Shown here: piece after piece, positions 1 through 4,984 of the stretch
How positions within the stretch are numbered: the first letter of the stretch is position 1
Layout of the letters: every line of letters starts with the position of its first letter
Origin: Fibrobacteria bacterium GUT77
GTDB lineage: Bacteria; Fibrobacterota; Chitinivibrionia; Chitinivibrionales; Chitinispirillaceae
Length of the DNA stretch: 5,023 nt
Reading direction: 5' to 3'
NCBI GenBank assembly: GCA_001462255.1
Contig: LIUJ01000190.1
Coordinates: 1 to 5,023, forward strand
Position numbers and translations under genes: made by a program
Notes under the pieces: generated by a model
The model's database searches: none
Told to the model about the DNA's origin: nothing
The model's input: the letters and a program-made list of their open reading frames with translations, nothing else

Positions 1-846
1 TAATGAAAAATACGATTTTTCCGCTAGTTGAATCAAGTTTTTTCTTACTCCGCTGTAGGAGACTATTACCTCGTCGCCGGAGTGCAGGTTGAAGGATTCG
101 AGACCGTCGGCGGTTAGTAATAGGTCGGGGTTTTTGTCGTTTACGACTAATTTGATTGGGACGTCGGCGGGCAGGATCAACGGGCGTTCGGTTAGTGAGT
201 GGGGGCATATCGGCGTTAGCAGGAACGCTTGTACGGACGGTTCTACTATGGGGCCGCCGGCGGATAGGGAGTAGGCGGTGGAGCCGCTGGGCGTGGCAAT
301 GATTATCCCGTCGGCGAAGAAATCGGTGATGAACGCGTCGCCGCACCAGGCGGAGACGGAGGTCAGTTTAGGCATATTGACGCGGTTGATGTAAACGTCG
401 TTTAGCGCCTTAAACCGGTGAACTTCCGCGCCGCCGCGTAAAACTTGCGCTTCCAGTACCATGCGGCTGATTGTGGCGTAGTCCCCGCGCAGTATCTTTT
501 CCAAGCGCTCTTCCAAATGCTCCGGGCTGATGTCCGTTAGAAATCCCAACCCGCCTAAATTTACCCCCACTATGGGCTTCTCGGAAAACCCGCTCATCCG
601 CGCCACGGAAAGAAACGTCCCGTCTCCGCCGACCGAGACTATGGCGTCGCACTTGTCAAGGAAGACCGCCTCGGATGCTTCGACCGTCTCTTCCGGCGAA
701 AGCTGTCCGGCAAGTATAGGGTGGTATACGACGGTAGCCCCGTTGCCCGAAGCCCACGCCCGAATACGCCCCAACACGTCGGCCACGGCCAAAGTCTTTT
801 TAAACGAGACGATACCGAAAGTATTTATGTTTTTCCGTTGCGCCAA
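1..846 (-). CDS. nadK: NAD kinase, C-terminus cut by window edge
   Basis: Cytoplasmic ATP- (or polyphosphate-) dependent kinase that phosphorylates NAD+ to NADP+. I translated this frame by hand: 282 codons are open down to base 1 with no stop, so the gene continues outside, probably only slightly, because NAD kinases are commonly about 280-300 residues. Family motifs appear in order: GGDGT at residues 73-77 (catalytic Asp75), NLGGLGFLTD at 96-105, ALND at 147-150, DGIIIATPSGSTAYSLSAGG at 179-198, RPLILPAD near 222 and ADG near 247. The start is inferred as TTG at 846-844. No in-frame ATG precedes the first beta strand (INTFGIVSF), and an AGGG/GGGGGAG purine run lies just upstream, partly within the end of the preceding gene. 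The gap to the aroA-like stop codon is 10 nt, so it is the fifth gene of the operon. The link to aromatic synthesis may be NADP(H) supply, which is inference. Confidence 0.95.
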   Translation of the reverse strand, partial: MAQRKNINTFGIVSFKKTLAVADVLGRIRAWASGNGATVVYHPILAGQLSPEETVEASEAVFLDKCDAIVSVGGDGTFLSVARMSGFSEKPIVGVNLGGLGFLTDISPEHLEERLEKILRGDYATISRMVLEAQVLRGGAEVHRFKALNDVYINRVNMPKLTSVSAWCGDAFITDFFADGIIIATPSGSTAYSLSAGGPIVEPSVQAFLLTPICPHSLTERPLILPADVPIKLVVNDKNPDLLLTADGLESFNLHSGDEVIVSYSGVRKNLIQLAEKSYFSL

Positions 847-856
847 TGTTAGAACC

Positions 857-2311
857 CTATCTCCCCCGAAACTCAAAGATCTCGTTCACAATCTTCTCAA
901 AATCCGGCCACCGCTCAATTATACAATTATCCGCGATGGACGTTTTCCCGACGCACCTGACTCCGGCAACGCAGAAGGCGGCGGCTATGTGCGCGGGTAG
1001 CGGTTCTATTATGTCGAAGCCGTCGAACTCTTTCGCGCCCTCTATCACTATGCCGTCCGGCATTTCGCCGTGGCGTATTCCGAGCGGGCGCAGGCATTGT
1101 TCCAACTGTTCGAGACCGTCGGGGTCAAATAGGCGCATCGGTTCCAAGTCTCTGAATATTGACTTGCCTTCCGCGAAGGCCGCCGCTATTGTCATGCAGG
1201 GTAGTTGGCTTAAATATTGATACAGCGGGACACAGCGGGCTTTTCTCCCTACGCGTTCCGATTTTTGCAGCGTTACCGTGCCTACGGGGCCGAAGGCCGT
1301 TTTGCCCTGTTCGTCCGTGTTGATCTTCACGCCCATCTTTTTCAGGAACGAGACGGCTTGCGAGGCCCACGGGTCGAGCGCGACGTTTGAAAGTTCGAAG
1401 TCGCCCTTGGGAATTAGGGCTTTGGCCGTGATGAGAGCGGCGGCGAGCGTCTCGTCCCCTGGGATTTTTATATTTACGGGACTCGCGGTATCAATACCTA
1501 TTGTTGAAAAATCCGCCTCTACGATAAAACGCTGACTTTGCGCCTCGGCGTCTTTCTGTTTTTTACGCATGAACCTCAGGCGTTTTTCCATCTCCGCGTC
1601 CTCGCCGTCAATCGCGCACTGTCGTACGTTTATGGTTAGGCCAAGCGTATTGGACAGACGGCGCAGCGGGGTTGACAGATGATAATCGGTTATGTAGAAC
1701 GTAAGTTTGCCGCGTCTGCCCAATAGAAACGCGAGCAACGCGGCGCAGTCGTCTTCGTTGGGGCAGGAATTTTCGGAGACGCCGCCGTCAAAAGAGACCG
1801 CCCGCAGTCCGGTTGATTCTCCGACGTCAACGGTTTCTATGTTTATGCCGATTCCTTTGGCGCGTGATATGAAGTCCGCTATTTGCTTCGGCGGCGTGGA
1901 ACGCGACACTACCGTTTTGCCCATTCCAAGTCCTATGAAGAGGTAGACGGCGCGGTAGGGGAGCAGGGAGTCGGGGAGGGTCAGCAGTAGCGCCTCCTCG
2001 TCGCCGGAGATATTGTTGATGCCCATAGTATTGACGGTATCGCCGGTATCATTGTCGGTATGAACGGTATTGATACTGTTGCCGGTTGATTTCGGCGATA
2101 TTGATAGCGTCGAATCGACAATGCGCGTATCCGCGTGGCTTTTGAGCGACCGCGTGATGTCGTCAACAACGGCGCTGTTGTTGACGCCGCTTATGTTGAC
2201 GCGTATTTTGGCGGCGCACGCGGCGAGGGCGGCCATGTAGAGCAGGTCGGGCGACGGCGGGAGAGTCGGTTTTCCCTGCATACTCTTCGCGGGGTGTAAA
2301 GTTATCATCAT
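857..2311 (-). CDS. aroA: EPSP synthase family protein (AroA-like) with degenerate active site
   Basis: 484 residues, versus about 430 usual. AroA joins shikimate-3-phosphate and phosphoenolpyruvate to make EPSP, two steps before chorismate. The fold is recognisable: LPPSPDLLYMAALA near 17-30 resembles the N-terminal helix, IPGDETLAAALITAKALIPKG at about 283-303 matches the IPGD-SSAAFFL-AAALVPG region, then SFLKKMGVKI at 321-330, PCMTIAAAFAEG at 371-382, and HIAAAFCVAG followed by ERWPDF at the C-terminus. By eye, however, the catalytic positions are changed: GSKS is absent, GNSGT reads PDSLLP (113-118), KESDR reads FDPDG (395-399) and DHR reads PAH (439-441). Residues about 75-103 are an Asn/Thr/Gly/Asp-rich insert shared with TyrA. 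The ATG start overlaps the tyrA stop as ATGA and has a good AAGGA site at 2323-2319. Activity as EPSP synthase is doubtful; a diverged paralogue or pseudoenzyme is likely. The family call is firmer than the function, and the symbol denotes family only. Confidence 0.82.
   Translation of the reverse strand: MMITLHPAKSMQGKPTLPPSPDLLYMAALAACAAKIRVNISGVNNSAVVDDITRSLKSHADTRIVDSTLSISPKSTGNSINTVHTDNDTGDTVNTMGINNISGDEEALLLTLPDSLLPYRAVYLFIGLGMGKTVVSRSTPPKQIADFISRAKGIGINIETVDVGESTGLRAVSFDGGVSENSCPNEDDCAALLAFLLGRRGKLTFYITDYHLSTPLRRLSNTLGLTINVRQCAIDGEDAEMEKRLRFMRKKQKDAEAQSQRFIVEADFSTIGIDTASPVNIKIPGDETLAAALITAKALIPKGDFELSNVALDPWASQAVSFLKKMGVKINTDEQGKTAFGPVGTVTLQKSERVGRKARCVPLYQYLSQLPCMTIAAAFAEGKSIFRDLEPMRLFDPDGLEQLEQCLRPLGIRHGEMPDGIVIEGAKEFDGFDIIEPLPAHIAAAFCVAGVRCVGKTSIADNCIIERWPDFEKIVNEIFEFRGR
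2003..2090 (-). repeat. In-frame degenerate short-repeat insert in the aroA-like gene
   Basis: Encodes residues about 75-103, a run rich in Asn, Thr, Gly and Asp (for example NSINTVHTDNDTGD) that EPSP synthases do not have. On the plus strand it is built from variants of a 9-12 nt word: GGTATCATTGTC at 2045-2056, GGTATGAAC at 2057-2065 and GGTATTGATAC at 2066-2076. The same words recur in the tyrA insert. On the minus strand both inserts share AGTATCAATA followed by ACCGTT and ACCGA. It is more AT-rich than flanking coding sequence and keeps the frame. The exact edges are uncertain. Confidence 0.75.
2161..2186. repeat. Perfect 10-bp inverted repeat inside the aroA-like gene
   Basis: CGTCAACAAC at 2161-2170 and GTTGTTGACG at 2177-2186 are exact reverse complements separated by the 6-nt loop GGCGCT. 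A further partial copy, GTTGACGC, sits at 2195-2202. The hairpin lies in codons around 42-51 (VNNSAVVDD), about 70 bases on the 5' side (in the gene's direction) of the Asn-rich insert. There is no T-run after it, so it is not a typical intrinsic terminator. It could influence mRNA structure near the start of the gene, or be a remnant of a repeat element. Confidence 0.7.
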
Positions 2312-3279
2312 TTTTCGTTCCTTATAAACATTGATTCTTTGATTGCCCTCGCTTCCTCAAAGCGTTCTCTTAGCGAGTCGTTTGATAGTAGCGTTTTCAG
2401 TTCGTTTAGGATGGCTATGAACGAATCCATCAGCGGAATGATAGTTTCTTTATTGGTTGAAAAGATATCGTGCCATATATCGTACTTAGCCGATGCGATC
2501 CGCGTCATGTCCCTGAATCCGCCGGCCGCTAATGTCAGCGTACCCGGTGTTGACTTTTCACGCTCGTGCGCGCATAGTACAAGTGCGCTTGCCAAGATAT
2601 GCGGCAGGTGGCTCACCGCGGCTACGATGGAGTCGTGCGTCGTCGGGTCGAATATCATTATACGGCAACGTAGGTATTTTTTTAAAAATGTTGATAGGGT
2701 ACCAATGGTATCAATATTGCCGGCATTATTGATGTCACCAACATTCCAGTTGTTATCGGTGTTAACGGTTTTATTGATACTACCGGTATTATTGACGGTA
2801 TTAACGACACCGGTTTGCGTCAAGACATATACCGCGTTGACAAACAGTTCCGGATCGCTCGCGTCGGGCCCGCTTCTTTCGGAACCGGCCATAGGGTGCC
2901 CGCCTACGAATGTTACGTGCGGCGGCAGATGTTTGTTAGCGGTGTCAACAATGGCTCTTTTCGTACTGCCGATGTCGGTAATGACAAGGCCGTTTGGAAG
3001 CTTCATATCTCCTAACGTCTTTATTGTATCAATAATGGTCATAATGGGAGAACAGAGTATCAATAGGTCGGTTCGCGTAATAATTGTTGACAAATCGGAA
3101 TACGGATGGCCTTCGTCTATTAAGTTGCGGCTTAGAGCGGTATTGATTCCGTTTTCAGACGACAACCCTATAATACGCCCGTCAAACCCGGACGCTTTAA
3201 GGGCAGCGCAAATTGAGCCGCCTATTAGGCCTACGCTGTATATGGTTATTGTTTTAGGTTCTTGCATGACACTAATCAT
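2308..3279 (-). CDS. tyrA: Prephenate dehydrogenase
   Basis: Oxidatively decarboxylates prephenate to 4-hydroxyphenylpyruvate with NAD(P)+, the tyrosine branch. It has 323 residues from the ATG at 3279, which overlaps the chorismate mutase stop by 8 nt with a GGTGG just upstream. A TTG at 3306 and an ATG at 3267 are alternatives; the latter begins closer to the first Rossmann strand but lacks a ribosome site. Motifs numbered from 3279: SVGLIGGS at 15-22 (nucleotide loop, first Gly of GxGxxG replaced by Ser), DIGSTK at 102-107, GGHPMAGSE at 126-134 with the conserved His128, AVSHLPH at 221-227, and GGFRDMTR at 253-260 with the substrate Arg. Residues about 156-194 are an Asn/Thr/Gly/Asp-rich insert in the loop after VLT, where the family usually has only a few residues. 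No ACT domain is present. The stop overlaps the next start as ATGA. Apart from the insert and the Ser, it looks catalytically complete. Confidence 0.95.
   Translation of the reverse strand: MISVMQEPKTITIYSVGLIGGSICAALKASGFDGRIIGLSSENGINTALSRNLIDEGHPYSDLSTIITRTDLLILCSPIMTIIDTIKTLGDMKLPNGLVITDIGSTKRAIVDTANKHLPPHVTFVGGHPMAGSERSGPDASDPELFVNAVYVLTQTGVVNTVNNTGSINKTVNTDNNWNVGDINNAGNIDTIGTLSTFLKKYLRCRIMIFDPTTHDSIVAAVSHLPHILASALVLCAHEREKSTPGTLTLAAGGFRDMTRIASAKYDIWHDIFSTNKETIIPLMDSFIAILNELKTLLSNDSLRERFEEARAIKESMFIRNEK
2698..2814 (-). repeat. In-frame degenerate short-repeat insert in tyrA
   Basis: Encodes about 39 residues of low complexity (for example NTVNNTGSINKTVNTDNN) with a loose three-residue rhythm of a hydrophobic or Thr residue followed by Asn, Gly or Asp. 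On the plus strand, GGTATTATTGAC at 2785-2796 is followed directly by GGTATTAACGAC at 2797-2808, differing at 2 of 12 bases. Palindromic hexamers are scattered through it: GGTACC at 2698, GCCGGC at 2719, GTTAAC at 2761, and ACCGGT at 2782 and 2809. Its words match the insert in the aroA-like gene. It sits in a surface loop between VYVLT and the helix leading to the HDSIVAAVSHLPH region, a place likely to tolerate extra residues. Confidence 0.8.
2710..2733. repeat. 24-nt near-perfect palindrome within the tyrA insert
   Basis: ATCAATA at 2710-2716 pairs with TATTGAT at 2727-2733, and TGCC at 2718-2721 pairs with GGCA at 2722-2725. Only the T/T pair at 2717/2726 mismatches, giving 11 of 12 symmetric pairs centred between 2721 and 2722. 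GGT and ACC flank it, with a three-base offset. It is part of the repeat insert, and could form a cruciform or RNA stem, or mark the element's core. Confidence 0.65.
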
Positions 3280-4015
3280 TTTCCACCCGATTAAACAAAT
3301 AAACAATCTCCCCGTGTTTGGTAAGCGGAATCAAAAAATCCCTGTAATACACGATAATCGGCTCGTAACGCACCGTATTTCTTATAGATGTGTTCACCTT
3401 AGCTTGCAGGCTCTTGACTTTGGTCTTCACGCGTTCCAATATTTTTTTTTCTACGTCTTTTCTCGTCAATCTCTCCATTAAGGCGTCGCGGTCTCGCGTT
3501 TCCACCAATTTTTTATATCCCTCCGCGTCTTGCCTGAACTTGCTTTCCGCAACGTACATTGCCCCGTAGTGCAGACGCCGCGCTATCGCCTGTACGGCGT
3601 AAACGTCGTGTTCCACACTTGAGCCGTATTGGCCGTCGTCGCCGGCGGGGCAGATCTTCGGCAGTATCAGCATGTAACTGGCCAGTAACGGTTCCGTCAT
3701 GTTTACTGCGTCGTAATTTTTCAGGCGGACGCCGGTGTCGGGGAGGCTGACCGTTCGTAGCGGTTTCGGCAGGTTTTTGTTGAACGGTCTCTCCTCCGGT
3801 ACGCAGAAGCGCCCGAATTTCGCGTCCATCTCCTCCTGATAATATAGGCGCAGTTCAAAGAGGGAACGCGATTCCGCCCCCGGGAAGCCGCTCACGCCGG
3901 ACAGGTAGGCCACGTCGTTCACGCGCCACTGCGCGCGGTCTATCAGGCGGTGGATAATCGTCTCTTCGAGACTTTCCAAGCGCGCCGCTATGCTATCGAG
4001 GTTGAGTTCAGGCAT
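3272..4015 (-). CDS. Chorismate mutase, eukaryotic-like AroQ-beta type
   Basis: Monofunctional, cytoplasmic enzyme that rearranges chorismate to prephenate, feeding TyrA encoded next. At 247 residues it is far longer than the roughly 90-residue bacterial AroQ domain and close to yeast Aro7 (256). Compared with yeast Aro7 from memory, LEETIIHRLIDRAQW (16-30) matches its MEDSII-F-IERS helix; YGSSVEHD (130-137) matches the allosteric GS region; and ARRLHYGAMYVAESKF (145-160), VEKKILERV (188-196) and IPLTKHGEIVYL (229-240) match the catalytic helices. Arg147, Lys159, Glu189, Thr232 and Glu236 correspond to yeast Arg157, Lys168, Glu198, Thr242 and Glu246. The position of yeast Arg16 reads Ala10 here, and there is one extra residue between Arg147 and Lys159. 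Arg69 aligns with yeast effector Arg76, but yeast Arg75 is Gly here, so Tyr/Trp regulation is uncertain. The start overlaps the trpA end by 8 nt, and the end overlaps the tyrA start by 8 nt. Confidence 0.92.
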   Translation of the reverse strand: MPELNLDSIAARLESLEETIIHRLIDRAQWRVNDVAYLSGVSGFPGAESRSLFELRLYYQEEMDAKFGRFCVPEERPFNKNLPKPLRTVSLPDTGVRLKNYDAVNMTEPLLASYMLILPKICPAGDDGQYGSSVEHDVYAVQAIARRLHYGAMYVAESKFRQDAEGYKKLVETRDRDALMERLTRKDVEKKILERVKTKVKSLQAKVNTSIRNTVRYEPIIVYYRDFLIPLTKHGEIVYLFNRVEND

Positions 4016-4814
4016 GGCCGGTCGCCGCCTTCAGTTCCTTTACCCTCTTCGTAAGCGCCCGCGCCGGACTCACGCCCTTGTTGACCGCGTCCTCAATAAC
4101 GCTTACCAACGCGCTGCCGACGATTACGCCTTGAGCGCCGGCCTTGGTAACGCCGCGGGCGTGTTTGGGGGTAGATATCCCAAAACCCACGGCGGCAGGT
4201 TTGTTCGTAACGCGCCGCAGGCGGGAGAGCGTCGTCTTCACGGAAGCGCTTAACTCCGCGTCGGCCCCCGTTACCCCGGGACGGCTCACCACGTAGACGA
4301 AAGAGTCTACATTATTACATATATAACGCATTCTATCGTCCGGGGTGAACTCGCTCACGATGTAAACGCGGCCTATCCCGTGCCTACGCATTGAAACGGC
4401 AAGGTCGCCCGATTCCTCCGGCGGCATGTCGGCGGTCAGAATGCTGTCTATGCCGGCTTGCGCCGCCCGCTTGCAAAAAGCCTCCGCGCCGAGGTGGTTT
4501 ATCGTGTTCGCGTAAGTCAACAGGCCTATCGGTATGTCGGTAAACGAGCGTATCTCCTTTATAAGCGAGAAAAACAGCGAGTGGTTTAGCCCCGCTTTTA
4601 TCGCCCTGATCGCCGCCCGTTGGTTCACCGGGCCGTCGGCCACCGGGTCGGAGAACGGGTACCCGATCTCAAGCACGTCCGCCCCGCCGTCAACATAAGC
4701 CTTAACCACCTCCAAAAACGCCTCCGGGCCGGGGTCGCCGGCCACCGCAAACGGAATAAGCGCCGACTCGCGACGCGCCTTCGCCCCATTAAACGCCTCT
4801 TCGTATCTGTTCAT
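4008..4814 (-). CDS. trpA: Tryptophan synthase alpha chain
   Basis: Cleaves indole-3-glycerol phosphate to indole and glyceraldehyde 3-phosphate; indole is normally channelled to TrpB. The 268 residues match the usual length and form a TIM barrel. LEIGYPFSDPVADGP at 48-62 places the catalytic Glu49 and Asp60 at the same numbers as the Salmonella enzyme. TADMPPEES at about 128-136 is the loop-2-like region, SRPGVTGAD is loop 6, and GFGIS and IVGSAL are phosphate-binding segments near the C-terminus. No repeat insert or other oddity is seen. It is the first clear gene of the operon, with an ATG start at 4814 and no strong ribosome site (only GAACGG about 6 nt upstream). That start overlaps the TGA of a possible leader ORF, and the stop overlaps the chorismate mutase start (ATGCCTGA). 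trpB is not visible in the window; whether it lies upstream cannot be told. Confidence 0.98.
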   Translation of the reverse strand: MNRYEEAFNGAKARRESALIPFAVAGDPGPEAFLEVVKAYVDGGADVLEIGYPFSDPVADGPVNQRAAIRAIKAGLNHSLFFSLIKEIRSFTDIPIGLLTYANTINHLGAEAFCKRAAQAGIDSILTADMPPEESGDLAVSMRRHGIGRVYIVSEFTPDDRMRYICNNVDSFVYVVSRPGVTGADAELSASVKTTLSRLRRVTNKPAAVGFGISTPKHARGVTKAGAQGVIVGSALVSVIEDAVNKGVSPARALTKRVKELKAATGHA

Positions 4815-4876
4815 TTTGTACCGTTCTTTGTTATTTGTATGGATTTTCGAGAATATAGTCGAACCGTCTCTTTCAT
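4811..4876 (-). CDS. Possible 21-residue leader ORF overlapping trpA start
   Basis: ATG at 4876-4874 opens 21 codons (starts MKETVRLYSRK, ends TKNGTK) and stops at a TGA that overlaps the trpA ATG as ATGA. Upstream purines (AGGTAAAAGG) could serve as a ribosome site, and TAA at 4885-4883 closes the same frame just before. The peptide is basic and contains one Tyr but no Trp or Phe, so it does not look like a classical trp attenuation leader. If translated, it could couple ribosomes onto trpA, whose own ribosome site is weak. Small size makes chance likely. Confidence 0.25.
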   Translation of the reverse strand: MKETVRLYSRKSIQITKNGTK

Positions 4877-4934
4877 CGCCTTTTACCTACTTATCAACTC
4901 CAAGTTGCGGATATCCAAACACGGCTCACCGATA

Positions 4935-4965
4935 AGTAAAATAATCCAAATCCACAGAAAAAGCA
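4935..4965 (-). promoter_or_regulatory. Weak sigma70-type promoter candidate for the trpA operon
   Basis: On the minus strand, TTGCTT just after the terminator-like stem is followed 17 bases later by TATTTT, a correct spacing but only 3/6 and 4/6 matches to consensus. Transcription would begin about 110 bases upstream of trpA. No operator could be recognised. The main support is position: the AT-rich gap is the only non-coding stretch before five packed genes. Confidence 0.22.
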
Positions 4966-4984
4966 AGAATAACCGAATATTCTT
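4956..4984 (-). terminator. Terminator-like hairpin upstream of the trpA operon
   Basis: On the minus strand AAGAATA (4984-4978) and TATTCTT (4971-4965) form a 7-bp stem around the loop TTCGGT, followed by GC and five Ts (4962-4958). The stem has only one G-C pair, so it would be weak. It would end transcription of a gene entering from above 5023; a reading frame stops at the TAA at 4985-4983, at the base of this stem. Confidence 0.4.

Noticed and set aside
410..652. 80-codon minus-strand frame within nadK
   Set aside because: It is an out-of-frame shadow of nadK, whose GGDGT and LGFLTD motifs are read in a different frame of the same strand.
530..1000. 156-codon plus-strand frame across the nadK/aroA-like junction
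   Set aside because: It is antisense to the verified NAD kinase motifs and has a low-complexity, non-family translation.
857..2311. aroA-like gene as a frameshifted pseudogene
   Set aside because: The frame is open for 484 codons, has a good ribosome site and normal overlaps, and carries C-terminal family motifs in the same frame; a diverged protein fits better than decay.
2003..2814. CRISPR-like or VNTR array
   Set aside because: Units are degenerate, 9-12 nt, lack spacers of constant size, and are split between two coding genes.
2698..2814. Insertion sequence or transposon remnant in tyrA
   Set aside because: No transposase coding, terminal inverted repeats or target duplication could be seen, and the frame is preserved.
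2339..3481. 380-codon open frame on the plus strand, antisense to tyrA
   Set aside because: It mirrors tyrA and the end of the chorismate mutase gene, has no recognisable family motif, and tyrA on the other strand has clear catalytic signatures.
4811..4984. Classical tryptophan attenuator or T-box before trpA
   Set aside because: The short ORF has no Trp codons, the only hairpin lies upstream of it, and no T-box sequence or antiterminator pairing was recognised.
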